Of a DNA stretch of 64,000 nucleotides, positions 19,175-27,739 are shown in pieces. The stretch covers positions 598,157 to 662,156 of the forward strand of contig NZ_JAQJZJ010000002.1 in assembly GCF_027988105.1 (NCBI RefSeq), given 5' to 3'. Origin of the DNA: Pseudomonas aestuarii. Its GTDB lineage: Bacteria > Pseudomonadota > Gammaproteobacteria > Pseudomonadales > Pseudomonadaceae. The translations under genes were made by a program, and so were the position numbers. The notes below the pieces were generated by a model. The model did not search any database. It was not told the DNA's origin and worked only from the letters and a program-made list of their open reading frames with translations. Numbering within the stretch: position 1 is the first letter of the stretch; each line of letters begins with the position of its first letter.

Positions 19175-20589
19175 AACTTCTTGATCTGACGCATATCGCT
19201 GACCATCTTCGGGGTCAGTACGGGCTTGCCTTGGTTCATTTCGACGTTGATGTAATTGATCACCGCCGCCACATCTTCGTCATTCAGGTCCTGCGCGGGC
19301 ATTACACCGTTGTAGTGCTCGCCATTGACCACCAACTCGCCGCTGCGCCCGTACATGACAATGTGAGCCATTTCATACGGCCGCTCTTGGAAAAAATCGG
19401 AGTTGGCCAAGGGCGGAAACACCCCGGCAACGCCCGAACCATCCGGCAAGTGGCACGCCGCACAAACCCGCTCGAACACGCCTTTGCCGCGCGCCAGTGG
19501 CACTGCGCTCTCGGGCACGGCCGCGGCAACGGCTTTAACCGGCGCGCCGGCCATGACCGGCAATGGTGTTTTCAAACCCTGGCTATAGATCTCCGGTTGC
19601 GCTGCCCCGCTGACCGTCAGCAGACCGACAGCCCCCTTGTTGAAGGCGCGGGTCAGCGAGTGGTCGACGAGGGTCAGGTTGCCCGGCACCTTGGGTACGA
19701 ATTCGACAATGGTTGAGCCGCCGGGCGGGACCAGGGTGGTTTGCACATTCTCCTGATAACGGACGCCGCCATCGCCATAGACCCGGTCGAAAATCGCCCC
19801 GATCACATGAAAACTGGAAACCAGATTGGGGCCGCCGACACCGAAGTACATGCGCACTTTTTCGCCGGTGTTGGCGGTCAGCGAGCTCTCGCCAGTGAGG
19901 GCGCCATCGGCACCGTTGAACAATACATAGGTGGGCTTTTCATCGACCGCTTTCTGCATGTCAAAGTTCTGCAGCCCCTCGGCGCGGTAGGCACCCGAGG
20001 TATAGAAGTCGCCCTGCATTACATAGTATTCACGGTCAACCTTGGCCATGCCCTCCTTGGGTTCGACCAGAATCATGCCGTACATGCCATTGGCCACATG
20101 CATGCCCACTGGCGCCGTGGCGCAGTGATAGACATACAATCCCGAGGCCAATGCCTTGAAGGTGAAGACCGCTTCGTTGCCCGGAGCGATCAGGGTTTGC
20201 CCGGCGCCGCCACCCGGGCCGGTCACCGCATGCAAATCGATATTGTGCGGCAGTTTGTTGCTGGCCAGATTCTGCAGATGCAGTTCGACGGTATCGCCTT
20301 CACGCACCCGGATCATTTTACCCGGCACGGTGCCGCCAAACGTCCAGAACATATAGCGCGTACCAGGCGCTATTTCTCGCTCGACCTCCTCCACGGTCAG
20401 ATTGACCACCACCCGCGCCGGGCTCTTGCGGGTAATTGGCGCCGGCAGCGCCGGAGGTGCAACCAACTCCTGAACGATCACCGGCAGATCCGCTTCGGTC
20501 GCGGCGACTGCGGCTGTCGAGGCCAGCGCCACCATACAAGACAGCAGGGCGAATTCCGTTATTGCACGCTTGTAATTACGTTCTTTCAT
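19171..20589 (-). CDS. nirK: Copper-containing nitrite reductase with C-terminal cytochrome c domain (AniA/NirK class II)
   Basis: Reduces nitrite to nitric oxide in the periplasm. 472 residues: signal peptide, two cupredoxin domains, then a cytochrome c domain. Type 1 copper ligands are H115 (PHNIDLH), C156, H164 and M169 (YHCATAPVGMHVANGM); type 2 ligands H120 and H155 are present, and the third His is in SSFHVIGAIFDRVY. The short AniA-like linker after YHCA marks class II. The haem motif CAACH is at 376-380, with a distal Met in the NGVMPAQDL region. The fused cytochrome probably supplies electrons directly. It heads a nirK-nirV-sco operon behind an FNR-type box. Confidence 0.95.
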   Translation of the reverse strand: MKERNYKRAITEFALLSCMVALASTAAVAATEADLPVIVQELVAPPALPAPITRKSPARVVVNLTVEEVEREIAPGTRYMFWTFGGTVPGKMIRVREGDTVELHLQNLASNKLPHNIDLHAVTGPGGGAGQTLIAPGNEAVFTFKALASGLYVYHCATAPVGMHVANGMYGMILVEPKEGMAKVDREYYVMQGDFYTSGAYRAEGLQNFDMQKAVDEKPTYVLFNGADGALTGESSLTANTGEKVRMYFGVGGPNLVSSFHVIGAIFDRVYGDGGVRYQENVQTTLVPPGGSTIVEFVPKVPGNLTLVDHSLTRAFNKGAVGLLTVSGAAQPEIYSQGLKTPLPVMAGAPVKAVAAAVPESAVPLARGKGVFERVCAACHLPDGSGVAGVFPPLANSDFFQERPYEMAHIVMYGRSGELVVNGEHYNGVMPAQDLNDEDVAAVINYINVEMNQGKPVLTPKMVSDMRQIKKL

Positions 20590-21027
20590 GTGCCTGTCCT
20601 CATCCTTACTGGCAGAAGTAGCGATAAATCCAGGCGAAATAGTTGCATGCCTAACGAATCATTGATTGACCATAATCAACGTCGTGAAAATTTGCAGAAA
20701 TACTGATTGCGCAGGGAATAGGCATGAGCTGGATCGTTTTTTGACCAACGCATTGGTTCCGATATTCAGACGGGCAGTATTCCCCGCCCGCGATTTCCAG
20801 CCCCAAACGCGAGGCAGCCGGAATGGCCGCCCCGTCCTAGCCAAAATCCGGCTTTGCCGTGGGTTACAGAAGGCAAGAGCTATAGTTGCTGATGGCATCG
20901 TTCGAGCAGCCGACTGCCAGACCGGCCGCTGCTGGGCGGCCATTGGCTCAGTGCTTCACCGCGCCAGTTCCTGATGTGTGCGGACAGTTACCGTCCAGCG
21001 CGGCTTTCAGCCTAACGGAGGCTTACC
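20590..21027. other. 438-bp nirK / MBL divergent intergenic region
   Basis: Separates the divergent nirK operon and the MBL gene. It holds the FNR-type box at 20666-20679 and the MBL ribosome-binding site (ACGGAGG, 21015-21021). The middle (20700-21000) has open frames without recognisable motifs. Confidence 0.5.
20666..20679 (-). promoter_or_regulatory. FNR/ANR/DNR-type binding box upstream of nirK
   Basis: TTGACCATAATCAA matches the FNR-family consensus TTGAT-N4-ATCAA at nine of ten specified bases. It is centred about 83 bp upstream of the nirK start codon, a suitable place for activation from around -40. In pseudomonads ANR (low oxygen) and DNR (nitric oxide) use such boxes to induce denitrification genes. 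Confidence 0.8.
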
Positions 21028-21756
21028 ATGACTGTTGTCAGCGAAATTGCGCCGGACTTGTATCGCCTATCAACCTACGTGCCGGAGGCAAACCTGCAGT
21101 TCAATCAGTTTCTGCTACGTGACGAGCAGCCCTTGTTGCTGCATACCGGCATGCGGGGCCTCTTTCCATCCGTCAAGGCAGCAGTGGCTCGCCTGATCGA
21201 CCCGACGACGCTGCGCTGGATCGCCTTCAGTCACTTCGAGGCCGATGAGTGCGGCTCGCTACGCGAGTGGCAGACCCTGGCGCCAGAGGCCTGCGCCCTG
21301 TGCAGTGTGGTTGGCAAGCTGGTGAGTGTCGACGATGTGGTGGCCGCCAGGCCCGCTCAGGCGCTCGACGATGGGGAACTGCTCAGCACCGGCAAATATC
21401 GTTTGCGCTTCCTGCGTACACCGCACGTCCCCCACTGCTGGGATGCCGGATTGTTCTTCGAGGAAACCCAGGGCACCCTGCTCTGTTCCGACCTCTTCCA
21501 CCAGAACGGCGATGTCGAGCCGATCACCTCCTCGGACGTGATCGGCAGGGCCAGGCAGACATTGCTGGACTATGAGAGCAGCCCGTTCGCCGCCTACATG
21601 CCTTACACCCCACAGACCGCGCCGACGCTCGAGCGCCTGGCGCAGCTCCAGCCCAAGACGCTCGCGACCATGCATGGCTCGACCTTTACCGGCAATGGTG
21701 AACAGGCTATCCGCGACCTCGCCGCGGTCATGAAGGAGATTCTCGGCGCCGATTGA
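21028..21756 (+). CDS. Oxygen-binding diiron-like MBL-fold protein without flavodoxin domain
   Basis: A 242-residue metallo-beta-lactamase-fold protein of the ODP/flavodiiron type. The ligand series is HFEADE (normally HxExDH), the His of TPHVPHCWD, Asp of LLCSDLF and His of TMHGSTF. The HxExDH His has become Glu. Full flavodiiron proteins carry a C-terminal flavodoxin domain for O2/NO reduction; it is absent here, so a stand-alone sensor or hydrolase-like function is possible. ATG 21028 follows ACGGAGG. It is divergent from the nitrite reductase operon, which makes a link to NO or oxygen chemistry plausible but unproven. Confidence 0.8.
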   Translation: MTVVSEIAPDLYRLSTYVPEANLQFNQFLLRDEQPLLLHTGMRGLFPSVKAAVARLIDPTTLRWIAFSHFEADECGSLREWQTLAPEACALCSVVGKLVSVDDVVAARPAQALDDGELLSTGKYRLRFLRTPHVPHCWDAGLFFEETQGTLLCSDLFHQNGDVEPITSSDVIGRARQTLLDYESSPFAAYMPYTPQTAPTLERLAQLQPKTLATMHGSTFTGNGEQAIRDLAAVMKEILGAD

Positions 21757-22010
21757 TCCAGCCGAATCGGTTCGGCGATCACCCTCTGCCCGGTATGCCC
21801 TGGCTGCAGGATGGTCGCCTGCGCTCAGCAAGGACCAGGCTCCCACGGTGAACCCTCAACCACTACGATCGAACGGATCAGCGTTTGCCCGCCTAGCGAT
21901 CAAAAGGCATCGATCACACCCAGGATGGCTCGAAGCGAGTAGAATGCCCGCCCGTCGCGCTGGGAGCGCGTGATGGGCACACAAGGACGCTGTCATCGAG
22001 GAGTTTTATC

Positions 22011-22631
22011 ATGCGCCTACTAATCACCCTGGCCACCTGCCTGCTGCTCGGCGCCTGCGCCGGGATCCCGCCGTCGACCGATGAACACGCCGCGCGCTCG
22101 GCGCAGGGACCGATCGCCAAAAGCAATCTCGAAGCCATCCACAATGTCCAGGCGATCCCCCTGCCATTGAATCCCGGACTGCAGCCGCCAACCTGGCAGA
22201 TCGGCGCGGATCAGCCGCGCCTTGACTTCGGCAGCTCGATCTCCAATTACCGGGTGTTCTCCCTGGAACTGAAAAAGGGCGAACACTATGCGCTCAACGT
22301 CAATTCGCTGTGTCACAACGCCTGCCTGGGTTTCAACAAGTTCGCCCTCAAACCGCGGGCGCTGCTGCTCGACGCCTACGGCACGGTAATCGCCAGCCAA
22401 CCAACCCGCGCCTCCGGCCTGGTCGGTCAGATCAGCCTGGGCTGGGATGGCGAGGCGCCGGAAGATGGGACTTACTACCTGCTGGTGGCGGCGGACAATG
22501 ACGACATCGGCAAAACCATCGTGATCGACGACATCTGGATCAACAACTCGCCCTTGATGGCGGTAAATGTCGGCATGCACAGCGCACCTTTCGGTCAGAT
22601 CAACGCCTTTTCCACGTCCAGGGACGAATAA
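22011..22631 (+). CDS. Putative lipoprotein, possibly MalM-like
   Basis: A 206-residue protein with a signal peptide and lipobox (LLLGAC; Cys at about residue 16). The mature part is beta-rich: ISNYRVFSLELKKGEHYALNVNS, LLLDAYGTVIASQ, GTYYLLVAADNDDIGKTIVIDD. This resembles MalM-type periplasmic proteins in outline only. CGAGGAG lies upstream of the ATG. Neighbouring genes give no functional clue. Confidence 0.75.
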   Translation: MRLLITLATCLLLGACAGIPPSTDEHAARSAQGPIAKSNLEAIHNVQAIPLPLNPGLQPPTWQIGADQPRLDFGSSISNYRVFSLELKKGEHYALNVNSLCHNACLGFNKFALKPRALLLDAYGTVIASQPTRASGLVGQISLGWDGEAPEDGTYYLLVAADNDDIGKTIVIDDIWINNSPLMAVNVGMHSAPFGQINAFSTSRDE

Positions 22632-22906
22632 AACCGCACCTGCCGGGTCAAACAGCCGGCCGCGGCGCAGCCCACGGACCTCATCAGGCCGCCGAACGCC
22701 TGCAACACAATGCTGACCCTGCGTGCCGCCCAAGGCTGCATTCGACGGCAGTGCTGGCCAGCCGAACCCAGCAAGCACCCCGCCAAGCCGAATTCGCGCC
22801 TAACGGTCGGCCTATTGATCAGAAGCAATGCACGTCGCGCGTAACGCCTTAGCCTGTAGCGACCAACCCCCCAAGGGTCTACACAGTCGACACGCGCGAG
22901 GTTCAT

Positions 22907-23233
22907 ATGAGTATCACGTCCGCCAGCATCTGCCAGGCCGCCGACCAACTGCAGGGTTTTGTCGGCTTCAATGCCAGGACCGGCCAACATATCGTGCGCT
23001 TCAGCGAAGATTCATTCGGCCTGGATGTACCGCAAGACAGCATCACCCCAAGTTGCGAGTTCGTCTGGTGCGCCGGACCGGATCAGCTGATGACCCTCAA
23101 GCGCGATCGCCTGCAATTGCTGCTCGACCTGCGCATCGACGAGCGCCTGAGTATCGGCGAACCACTGCGGCGCTATATGCAGCGCCAGGACCTACCAGAG
23201 ATCACTGCCGAACGCCTGCTGCGCCACGCCTGA
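22907..23233 (+). CDS. Small conserved hypothetical protein, 108 aa
   Basis: Soluble 108-residue protein starting MSITSASICQAADQLQGFVGFNARTG with a GCGAGG ribosome-binding site. The first half looks beta (RTGQHIVRFSEDSFGLDVP, CEFVWCAGPDQLMTL) and the second half helical (DRLQLLLDLRIDERLSIGEPLRRYMQRQDLP). No TM, signal or catalytic motif. Family not recognised. Confidence 0.6.
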   Translation: MSITSASICQAADQLQGFVGFNARTGQHIVRFSEDSFGLDVPQDSITPSCEFVWCAGPDQLMTLKRDRLQLLLDLRIDERLSIGEPLRRYMQRQDLPEITAERLLRHA

Positions 23234-23475
23234 GACCATGACGCCCGCCCAATGCCGCTCCGGCGCCACAAGCGGACTGGAACCCCCAGGGTGCGCGGCC
23301 TTAACGCGCGACTGTCCGGCTATTCAGTCGTCGGCGTAGACTACAAGCCGTCCAGGCTCATGCCGTCGGGAGGTGGTATGACTGACCCCCTTAGGCTCCA
23401 CCCAGCACAGGCCAATGGCCTGCTACCGGGCAGATAGACCGCGAACCCGCCGCTCTCGATAAACGACTGACCCGC

Positions 23476-23880
23476 ATGCCCGATCTGCACTGCCACGCCC
23501 TTCCGGCCCCACTGCTACCGCTGGTGGATGAGTTCTATCGCGCCCATCGCTCCCCCATGCGCATTGACCGCCAGGCTCAGGTATGGGTCGCGCAGCACAC
23601 AGCGATTGTCGCCGCCCTATGCCTGCGCCCGCTGGCACATGGGTATTGGCTTAGCGGCCTGTTTGTCGCGCCGAGTCAACGCGGCCAGGGGCTGGCGCGC
23701 CAATTGCTCGAACAGGCCCTGGTGCAGGCCAGGGAACCGGTCTGGTTGTTCTGCCATCCAGACCTGCACAGCTTCTATGCAAGCCTGGGCTTTATGCCCT
23801 GCACCAGCCTACCCACGGTACTCGCCGAGCGGTTATCACGCTATCAGCGCAAGAAAAACCTGATCGCCCTGTACCGTTAA
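23476..23880 (+). CDS. GNAT family N-acetyltransferase
   Basis: A 134-residue single-domain acetyltransferase. The acetyl-CoA binding loop follows the GNAT pattern in LSGLFVAPSQRGQGLARQLLEQAL, preceded by a beta strand (ALCLRPLAHGYW) and followed by VWLFCHPDLHSFYASLGFMP, the typical motif B. Substrate cannot be told from sequence. Confidence 0.85.
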   Translation: MPDLHCHALPAPLLPLVDEFYRAHRSPMRIDRQAQVWVAQHTAIVAALCLRPLAHGYWLSGLFVAPSQRGQGLARQLLEQALVQAREPVWLFCHPDLHSFYASLGFMPCTSLPTVLAERLSRYQRKKNLIALYR

Positions 23881-24025
23881 CAGGAACACCGGGAACGGTC
23901 TCGGCAGACCGATGCCGGACTGTTGGCCAACTTGGCGCATATGCTGGCACTTTGTTCAACTTTTGCTCTTGCCGGTTCCGGTAAAGCTCTGCATCCTGCA
24001 CCCATAACAACGACAAGAGCCTTTC

Positions 24026-25069
24026 ATGGCCAGACTGACCCAGCGACTGCTCAAGCGGCTGCGCAATGACTTCCAGCTGTCCATCATTACCCTGATGAGC
24101 CTGTTCGGCATCATGGGCATCTCGCCCTATGCCGTATATCGGCTGGCCGAAGGCAATTACCTGGTCAGCGCGGCCGATACCACCATCGTGTTTTCTACTG
24201 TCTGTGCCGTGCTCTACGCCTGGCGCACCGGCGACACAGTCAAACCCGGCGTCTATCTGGCGATCGTTTTCTCGCTGGGCGCGACGCTGATCGCCATCAA
24301 CCTGGGGGTCAACGGACTGTTCTGGATCTACCCGCTGATCCTGTTCAACTTCTTCATGGTCTCCCCGGGGAAAGCCATGGTGGTCACCGTGCTGGTGCTG
24401 TCGAGCCTCGTTGGCTATGCACTGCTGGTACCGGGCACGGTATTCGAGAGCAGCTACCAGATGCTGTCATTCCTGGTCACCGGCATGCTGGCCAGCACCA
24501 TGACCTTCATTTTCGCCTACCGTACCCGCAGCCAGCGCGACCAGTTGCAGATCCTGGCGATCCAGGACCCCTTGACCGGTGCGCGCAATCGCCGGGCGAT
24601 GAATGAAGAACTGAAGATCGCCGTCTCCACCCATCGCCGGCACGGCATCGGCTATGGCGTACTGGTAATGGACCTCGATCACTTCAAGCAGGTCAACGAC
24701 AGGTTTGGCCACCAGGCTGGCGATCAGGTGCTGGTGGCCTTCGTCGACCTGATCAAGTGTTGCTCACGCCAGGAAGATCGCCTGTTTCGCTTCGGCGGCG
24801 AAGAGTTCCTGTTGCTCTTGCCCAACACCGACGAGCGCGGCCTAAAAGCCGCATCGACTCATCTACAACAGCAGATCGCACAAAACCTGCCAGGCCCGGG
24901 CGGCCCCGTGACCGTCTCGATTGGCGGCGCCATCCTGCGCGACGACGAGCACTGGGAATCCTGGCTGGGACGCGCCGATCAATGCCTGTATCAAGCCAAA
25001 AGCGCCGGACGCAACCGCACCATCATCGATGGCGCACCGCACAACCCGAAGCCACTGCCCGCACATTAG
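24026..25069 (+). CDS. Membrane-anchored diguanylate cyclase (GGDEF)
   Basis: Makes cyclic di-GMP from two GTP. 347 residues: about five to six TM helices in the first 165 residues, then a GGDEF domain. The active site reads GGEEF at residues 257-261 (LFRFGGEEFLLLLPN), a functional variant, with a complete RxxD inhibitory site (RQED) five residues before it and the upstream DPLTGARNRRAM and DLDHFKQVNDRFGHQAGD motifs intact. No EAL domain. The membrane domain is not a type I recognise by name. Confidence 0.92.
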   Translation: MARLTQRLLKRLRNDFQLSIITLMSLFGIMGISPYAVYRLAEGNYLVSAADTTIVFSTVCAVLYAWRTGDTVKPGVYLAIVFSLGATLIAINLGVNGLFWIYPLILFNFFMVSPGKAMVVTVLVLSSLVGYALLVPGTVFESSYQMLSFLVTGMLASTMTFIFAYRTRSQRDQLQILAIQDPLTGARNRRAMNEELKIAVSTHRRHGIGYGVLVMDLDHFKQVNDRFGHQAGDQVLVAFVDLIKCCSRQEDRLFRFGGEEFLLLLPNTDERGLKAASTHLQQQIAQNLPGPGGPVTVSIGGAILRDDEHWESWLGRADQCLYQAKSAGRNRTIIDGAPHNPKPLPAH

Positions 25070-25268
25070 CGCGCGGCACCAACTGGCCCTGCAGCGGACG
25101 CAGCCCCCTGGCGAAGCACTTGCTCTAGCGAGTAGGCTGGCGCTGAAGATAGGTCCCATCCCGGCCATGAAAATGACGCGCCCAATCGCGCGATAAATAT
25201 CGCTCAGTGGCTGTAACAAACCGGGCATCCGCCAGTCTATTTTGCATATTCCCGTGCAGAGAATCGCC

Positions 25269-25775
25269 ATGAAACGTCGCTCATTCCTTCAGGGCATAGC
25301 CTTGCTGCCCTCCCTACCCCTGCTTGCCAGCCACGCACCGCGCAGCCAGGCGGCGACTGTAGTGCCGCTGACCAAAGCGCACAGCGAGTGGCGCGAACTG
25401 TTGTCGCCAGAAGCCTATGCGGTTCTTTTCGAAGAGGACACCGAACGGGCAGGCAGCAGCCCGCTGAACCAGGAAAAACGCGCGGGCACCTATATCTGCG
25501 CCGCCTGCTATTTGCCGCTGTTCGACAGCCAGCACAAATACGAAAGCGGTACCGGCTGGCCCAGCTTTACCCAGGCGATTGCCGGCCACACTGAATTCAA
25601 GCGTGACTTCAAGCTGATCTTCCCGCGTACCGAATACCATTGCGCCCGTTGCGAAGGGCACCAGGGCCACCTGTTCAACGACGGCCCACCGCCTCGCGGC
25701 GAACGCTGGTGCAACAACGGCGTCGCGTTGCGTTTCATTCCCCAGGGTGAAGCCTTGCCCGCTCTCAGGAGTTGA
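25269..25775 (+). CDS. msrB: Exported peptide-methionine (R)-S-oxide reductase MsrB
   Basis: Reduces methionine-R-sulfoxide. The ATG at 25269 gives a twin-arginine-type signal (MKRRSFLQGIALLPSLPLLASHA); the upstream alternative at 25242 would hide it. The mature part has both zinc-binding CxxC pairs (YICAACYLPLF, YHCARCEGHQGHLF), KYESGTGWPSF and the catalytic cysteine motif RWCNNGVALRF. Length 168. It is followed two bases later by msrA, so the two form an extracytoplasmic repair operon acting on both sulfoxide stereoisomers. Confidence 0.92.
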   Translation: MKRRSFLQGIALLPSLPLLASHAPRSQAATVVPLTKAHSEWRELLSPEAYAVLFEEDTERAGSSPLNQEKRAGTYICAACYLPLFDSQHKYESGTGWPSFTQAIAGHTEFKRDFKLIFPRTEYHCARCEGHQGHLFNDGPPPRGERWCNNGVALRFIPQGEALPALRS

Positions 25776-25777
25776 AC

Positions 25778-26452
25778 ATGACCGCCAAAGCCCGATTCTG
25801 GCTCTCCCGCGGACCGCTGACAGCTGCCGCCCTGCTCCTGGCCGGGCTGCTCAGTGCCTGCGGACCGAGTTCGGCCGAAACAAGCCAGGCCCCGGCAATG
25901 ATGCCGAGCGACTCCAGCTCACAGGATGCAAGTGTCGCGGTATTCGCCGGGGGCTGCTTCTGGTGCACCGAGTCGGATTTCGACAAGGTGCCCGGCGTAC
26001 TGTCTACCACCTCCGGCTACATCGGCGGGCACGTGGAAAACCCCAGCTACCAACAGGTTTCGGCAGGCCGCAGCGGTCATATCGAAGCGGTGCAGGTGCG
26101 TTACGACCCGAGTCGAACCAGCTACGCCAAGCTGCTCGAAGCTTATTGGCCGACTATCGATCCATTGACCCCGAACGCCCAGTTCTGCGACCACGGCTCG
26201 CAATACCGCAGCGCCATCTTCTATAGCACTGCCGAGGAAAAAACCCTGGCCGAAGCCTCGAAAGCGGCCCTGCAAGCCTCGGGACGCTTCAGCCAGCCGA
26301 TCGTCACGGAAATCCTGCCCGCCACCACCTTCTATCCCGCCGAGGACTATCACCAAGACTATTACCAGAAGAATCCGCTGCGCTACAGCTACTACCGGCA
26401 CGGCTGTGGCCGCGATGCGCGGCTGGAACAACTCTGGGGCAAAAAACACTAG
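25778..26452 (+). CDS. msrA: Exported peptide-methionine (S)-S-oxide reductase MsrA (lipoprotein)
   Basis: Reduces methionine-S-sulfoxide. 224 residues with a lipoprotein-like signal (LLAGLLSACG), a low-complexity linker, then the MsrA domain: catalytic AGGCFWCTESDF, GYIGGHVENPSYQQVSAGRSGH, DHGSQYRSAIFY and the YHQDYYQKNPLRYSYYRHGCGRD tail. ATG 25778 follows CAGGAG; the msrB stop ends at 25775. The gene is a separate polypeptide from MsrB, unlike the fused Neisseria PilB. Confidence 0.92.
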   Translation: MTAKARFWLSRGPLTAAALLLAGLLSACGPSSAETSQAPAMMPSDSSSQDASVAVFAGGCFWCTESDFDKVPGVLSTTSGYIGGHVENPSYQQVSAGRSGHIEAVQVRYDPSRTSYAKLLEAYWPTIDPLTPNAQFCDHGSQYRSAIFYSTAEEKTLAEASKAALQASGRFSQPIVTEILPATTFYPAEDYHQDYYQKNPLRYSYYRHGCGRDARLEQLWGKKH

Positions 26453-26461
26453 CGCATGCAC

Positions 26462-26487
26462 CAGGCCACAGGCATGCCTGTGGCCTG
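26462..26487. terminator. 26-bp perfect palindrome between convergent msrA and the GlcG-like gene
   Basis: CAGGCCACAGGCA is followed directly by its reverse complement TGCCTGTGGCCTG. It lies 10 bp after the msrA stop and 28 bp before the convergent gene ends, so a bidirectional terminator is likely, though no T run follows on either strand. Confidence 0.45.
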
Positions 26488-26514
26488 CTCGCAGCAGTTC
26501 CCGCTCCCACGAAC

Positions 26515-27003
26515 TTACTTCAGCTCACCCTCTACGCTCTGCAACGCGGCACTGGCGCATTGCTCATCGAGATGGCCGCCGGGCGCTCCACCGATGCCTA
26601 CGGCACCGATGACCTGGTCGCCGAACTTGATCGGCAGGCCGCCGCCGAGCACCAGAAAATCATCGATCATTGGCAGGTACTGGGCACCGGGATTCTTCTG
26701 CACCATGGCCAGCACGGCCGAGGTCGGCGCCTTGGTTGATGCCGAGGTATAGGCCTTGCGCCGGCTGGCATCGACCGTATGCGGTCCGGCATTGTCGGCG
26801 CGCAGCACGGCTCGTACGTTACCGGCGCGGTCGACTACTGTGGCGGCGACGTTATAGCCCTGGGCTGCGCAGTTATGCACGGCGACAGTGACGATCTGCG
26901 CGGCGAGCGACTGGCTGATGTTGCGTTCGCTGACGACCTCGGCCTGTGCCTGCAGGCTCAGCGCGCCGAGGGTAGTGAGGGTGAGGCTGGCGAGTGATTT
27001 CAT
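26515..27003 (-). CDS. GlcG/HbpS family (DUF336) exported protein
   Basis: A 162-residue protein with a cleavable signal peptide (MKSLASLTLTTLGALSLQAQA). The family pattern is clear: VVDRAGNVRAVLRADNAGPHTVDASRRKAYTSAS and LGGGLPIKFGDQVIGAVGIGGAPGGHLDEQCA. HbpS binds haem and some relatives are redox-linked; the role in Pseudomonas is not settled. It is convergent with msrA. The next gene upstream on this strand is the response regulator, about 120 bp away. Confidence 0.88.
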   Translation of the reverse strand: MKSLASLTLTTLGALSLQAQAEVVSERNISQSLAAQIVTVAVHNCAAQGYNVAATVVDRAGNVRAVLRADNAGPHTVDASRRKAYTSASTKAPTSAVLAMVQKNPGAQYLPMIDDFLVLGGGLPIKFGDQVIGAVGIGGAPGGHLDEQCASAALQSVEGELK

Positions 27004-27121
27004 CGAGTTGCTCCAGTTGGGAATCGGTCAGTTCCGAGGCCACAATTCTGCGGCTCGGCGTACTGCCACCACCATCGGCTCGACTGCCCAGCAGACTCGG
27101 TAAAACTACCCAGCCCGCCCC

Positions 27122-27739
27122 TCAGGGATTCTCGATGGCCTTGAGGTAGAGCCTGACCAATTGCGCCAGCGAATCCACCTGCAGCTTCTCGAACAGATTG
27201 GCCCGATGGGTCTCCACCGTCCGTGGTGAAAGCCCCAGCATCCGGGCGATCTGCTTGTTGGAAAGGCCCTCGGCGATCTGCCCGAGTACCTCTCGCTCAC
27301 GTTCGGTCAGGCGCGCCAGGCGCTCCTGTGCCGCACGTGAGACGCTGGTTTTTTGCCGACGGCCGATATGGCTGCGAATGGCCGACTGTACCGCTTCGAT
27401 CAGCTCGCCTTCGTCCACCGGTTTACTGAGAAACTCCAACGCGCCGCTGCGAAACGCCCGCCGGCAGGCCGCCAGATCGCCATGTCCGGTGAGCATGATC
27501 ACCGGCAGATCGATCTGCTCGCCGGCCAGACGTTCAAGCAATTGCAGGCCGGACTCGCCCGGCATGCGGATATCCAGGATCAGGCAGCCGATGGCATCGG
27601 CATCCCAGCCGGCGATGAAGGCCGTGCCGCTGGCATAGGCGTCACTGCGCAGGCCGATGGAGCGCAGCAGCAAGGTCAGCGCCTCGCGCACATCCGCATC
27701 GTCATCCACCAGGTAGACCACAGGAGAGGATTCATTCAT
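27122..27739 (-). CDS. FixJ-type response regulator (REC-LuxR)
   Basis: A 205-residue regulator: receiver domain (VVYLVDDDADVREAL; phospho-Asp in CLILDIRMPGESG; MLTGHGD; LSKPVDEGEL) and a LuxR-type helix-turn-helix (LTEREREVLGQIAEGLSNKQIARMLGLSPRTVETHRANLFEKLQ). Its ATG overlaps the kinase stop by four bases, so the pair is translationally coupled. Target genes are unknown; the adjacent GlcG-like gene is a candidate only by position. Confidence 0.93.
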   Translation of the reverse strand: MNESSPVVYLVDDDADVREALTLLLRSIGLRSDAYASGTAFIAGWDADAIGCLILDIRMPGESGLQLLERLAGEQIDLPVIMLTGHGDLAACRRAFRSGALEFLSKPVDEGELIEAVQSAIRSHIGRRQKTSVSRAAQERLARLTEREREVLGQIAEGLSNKQIARMLGLSPRTVETHRANLFEKLQVDSLAQLVRLYLKAIENP

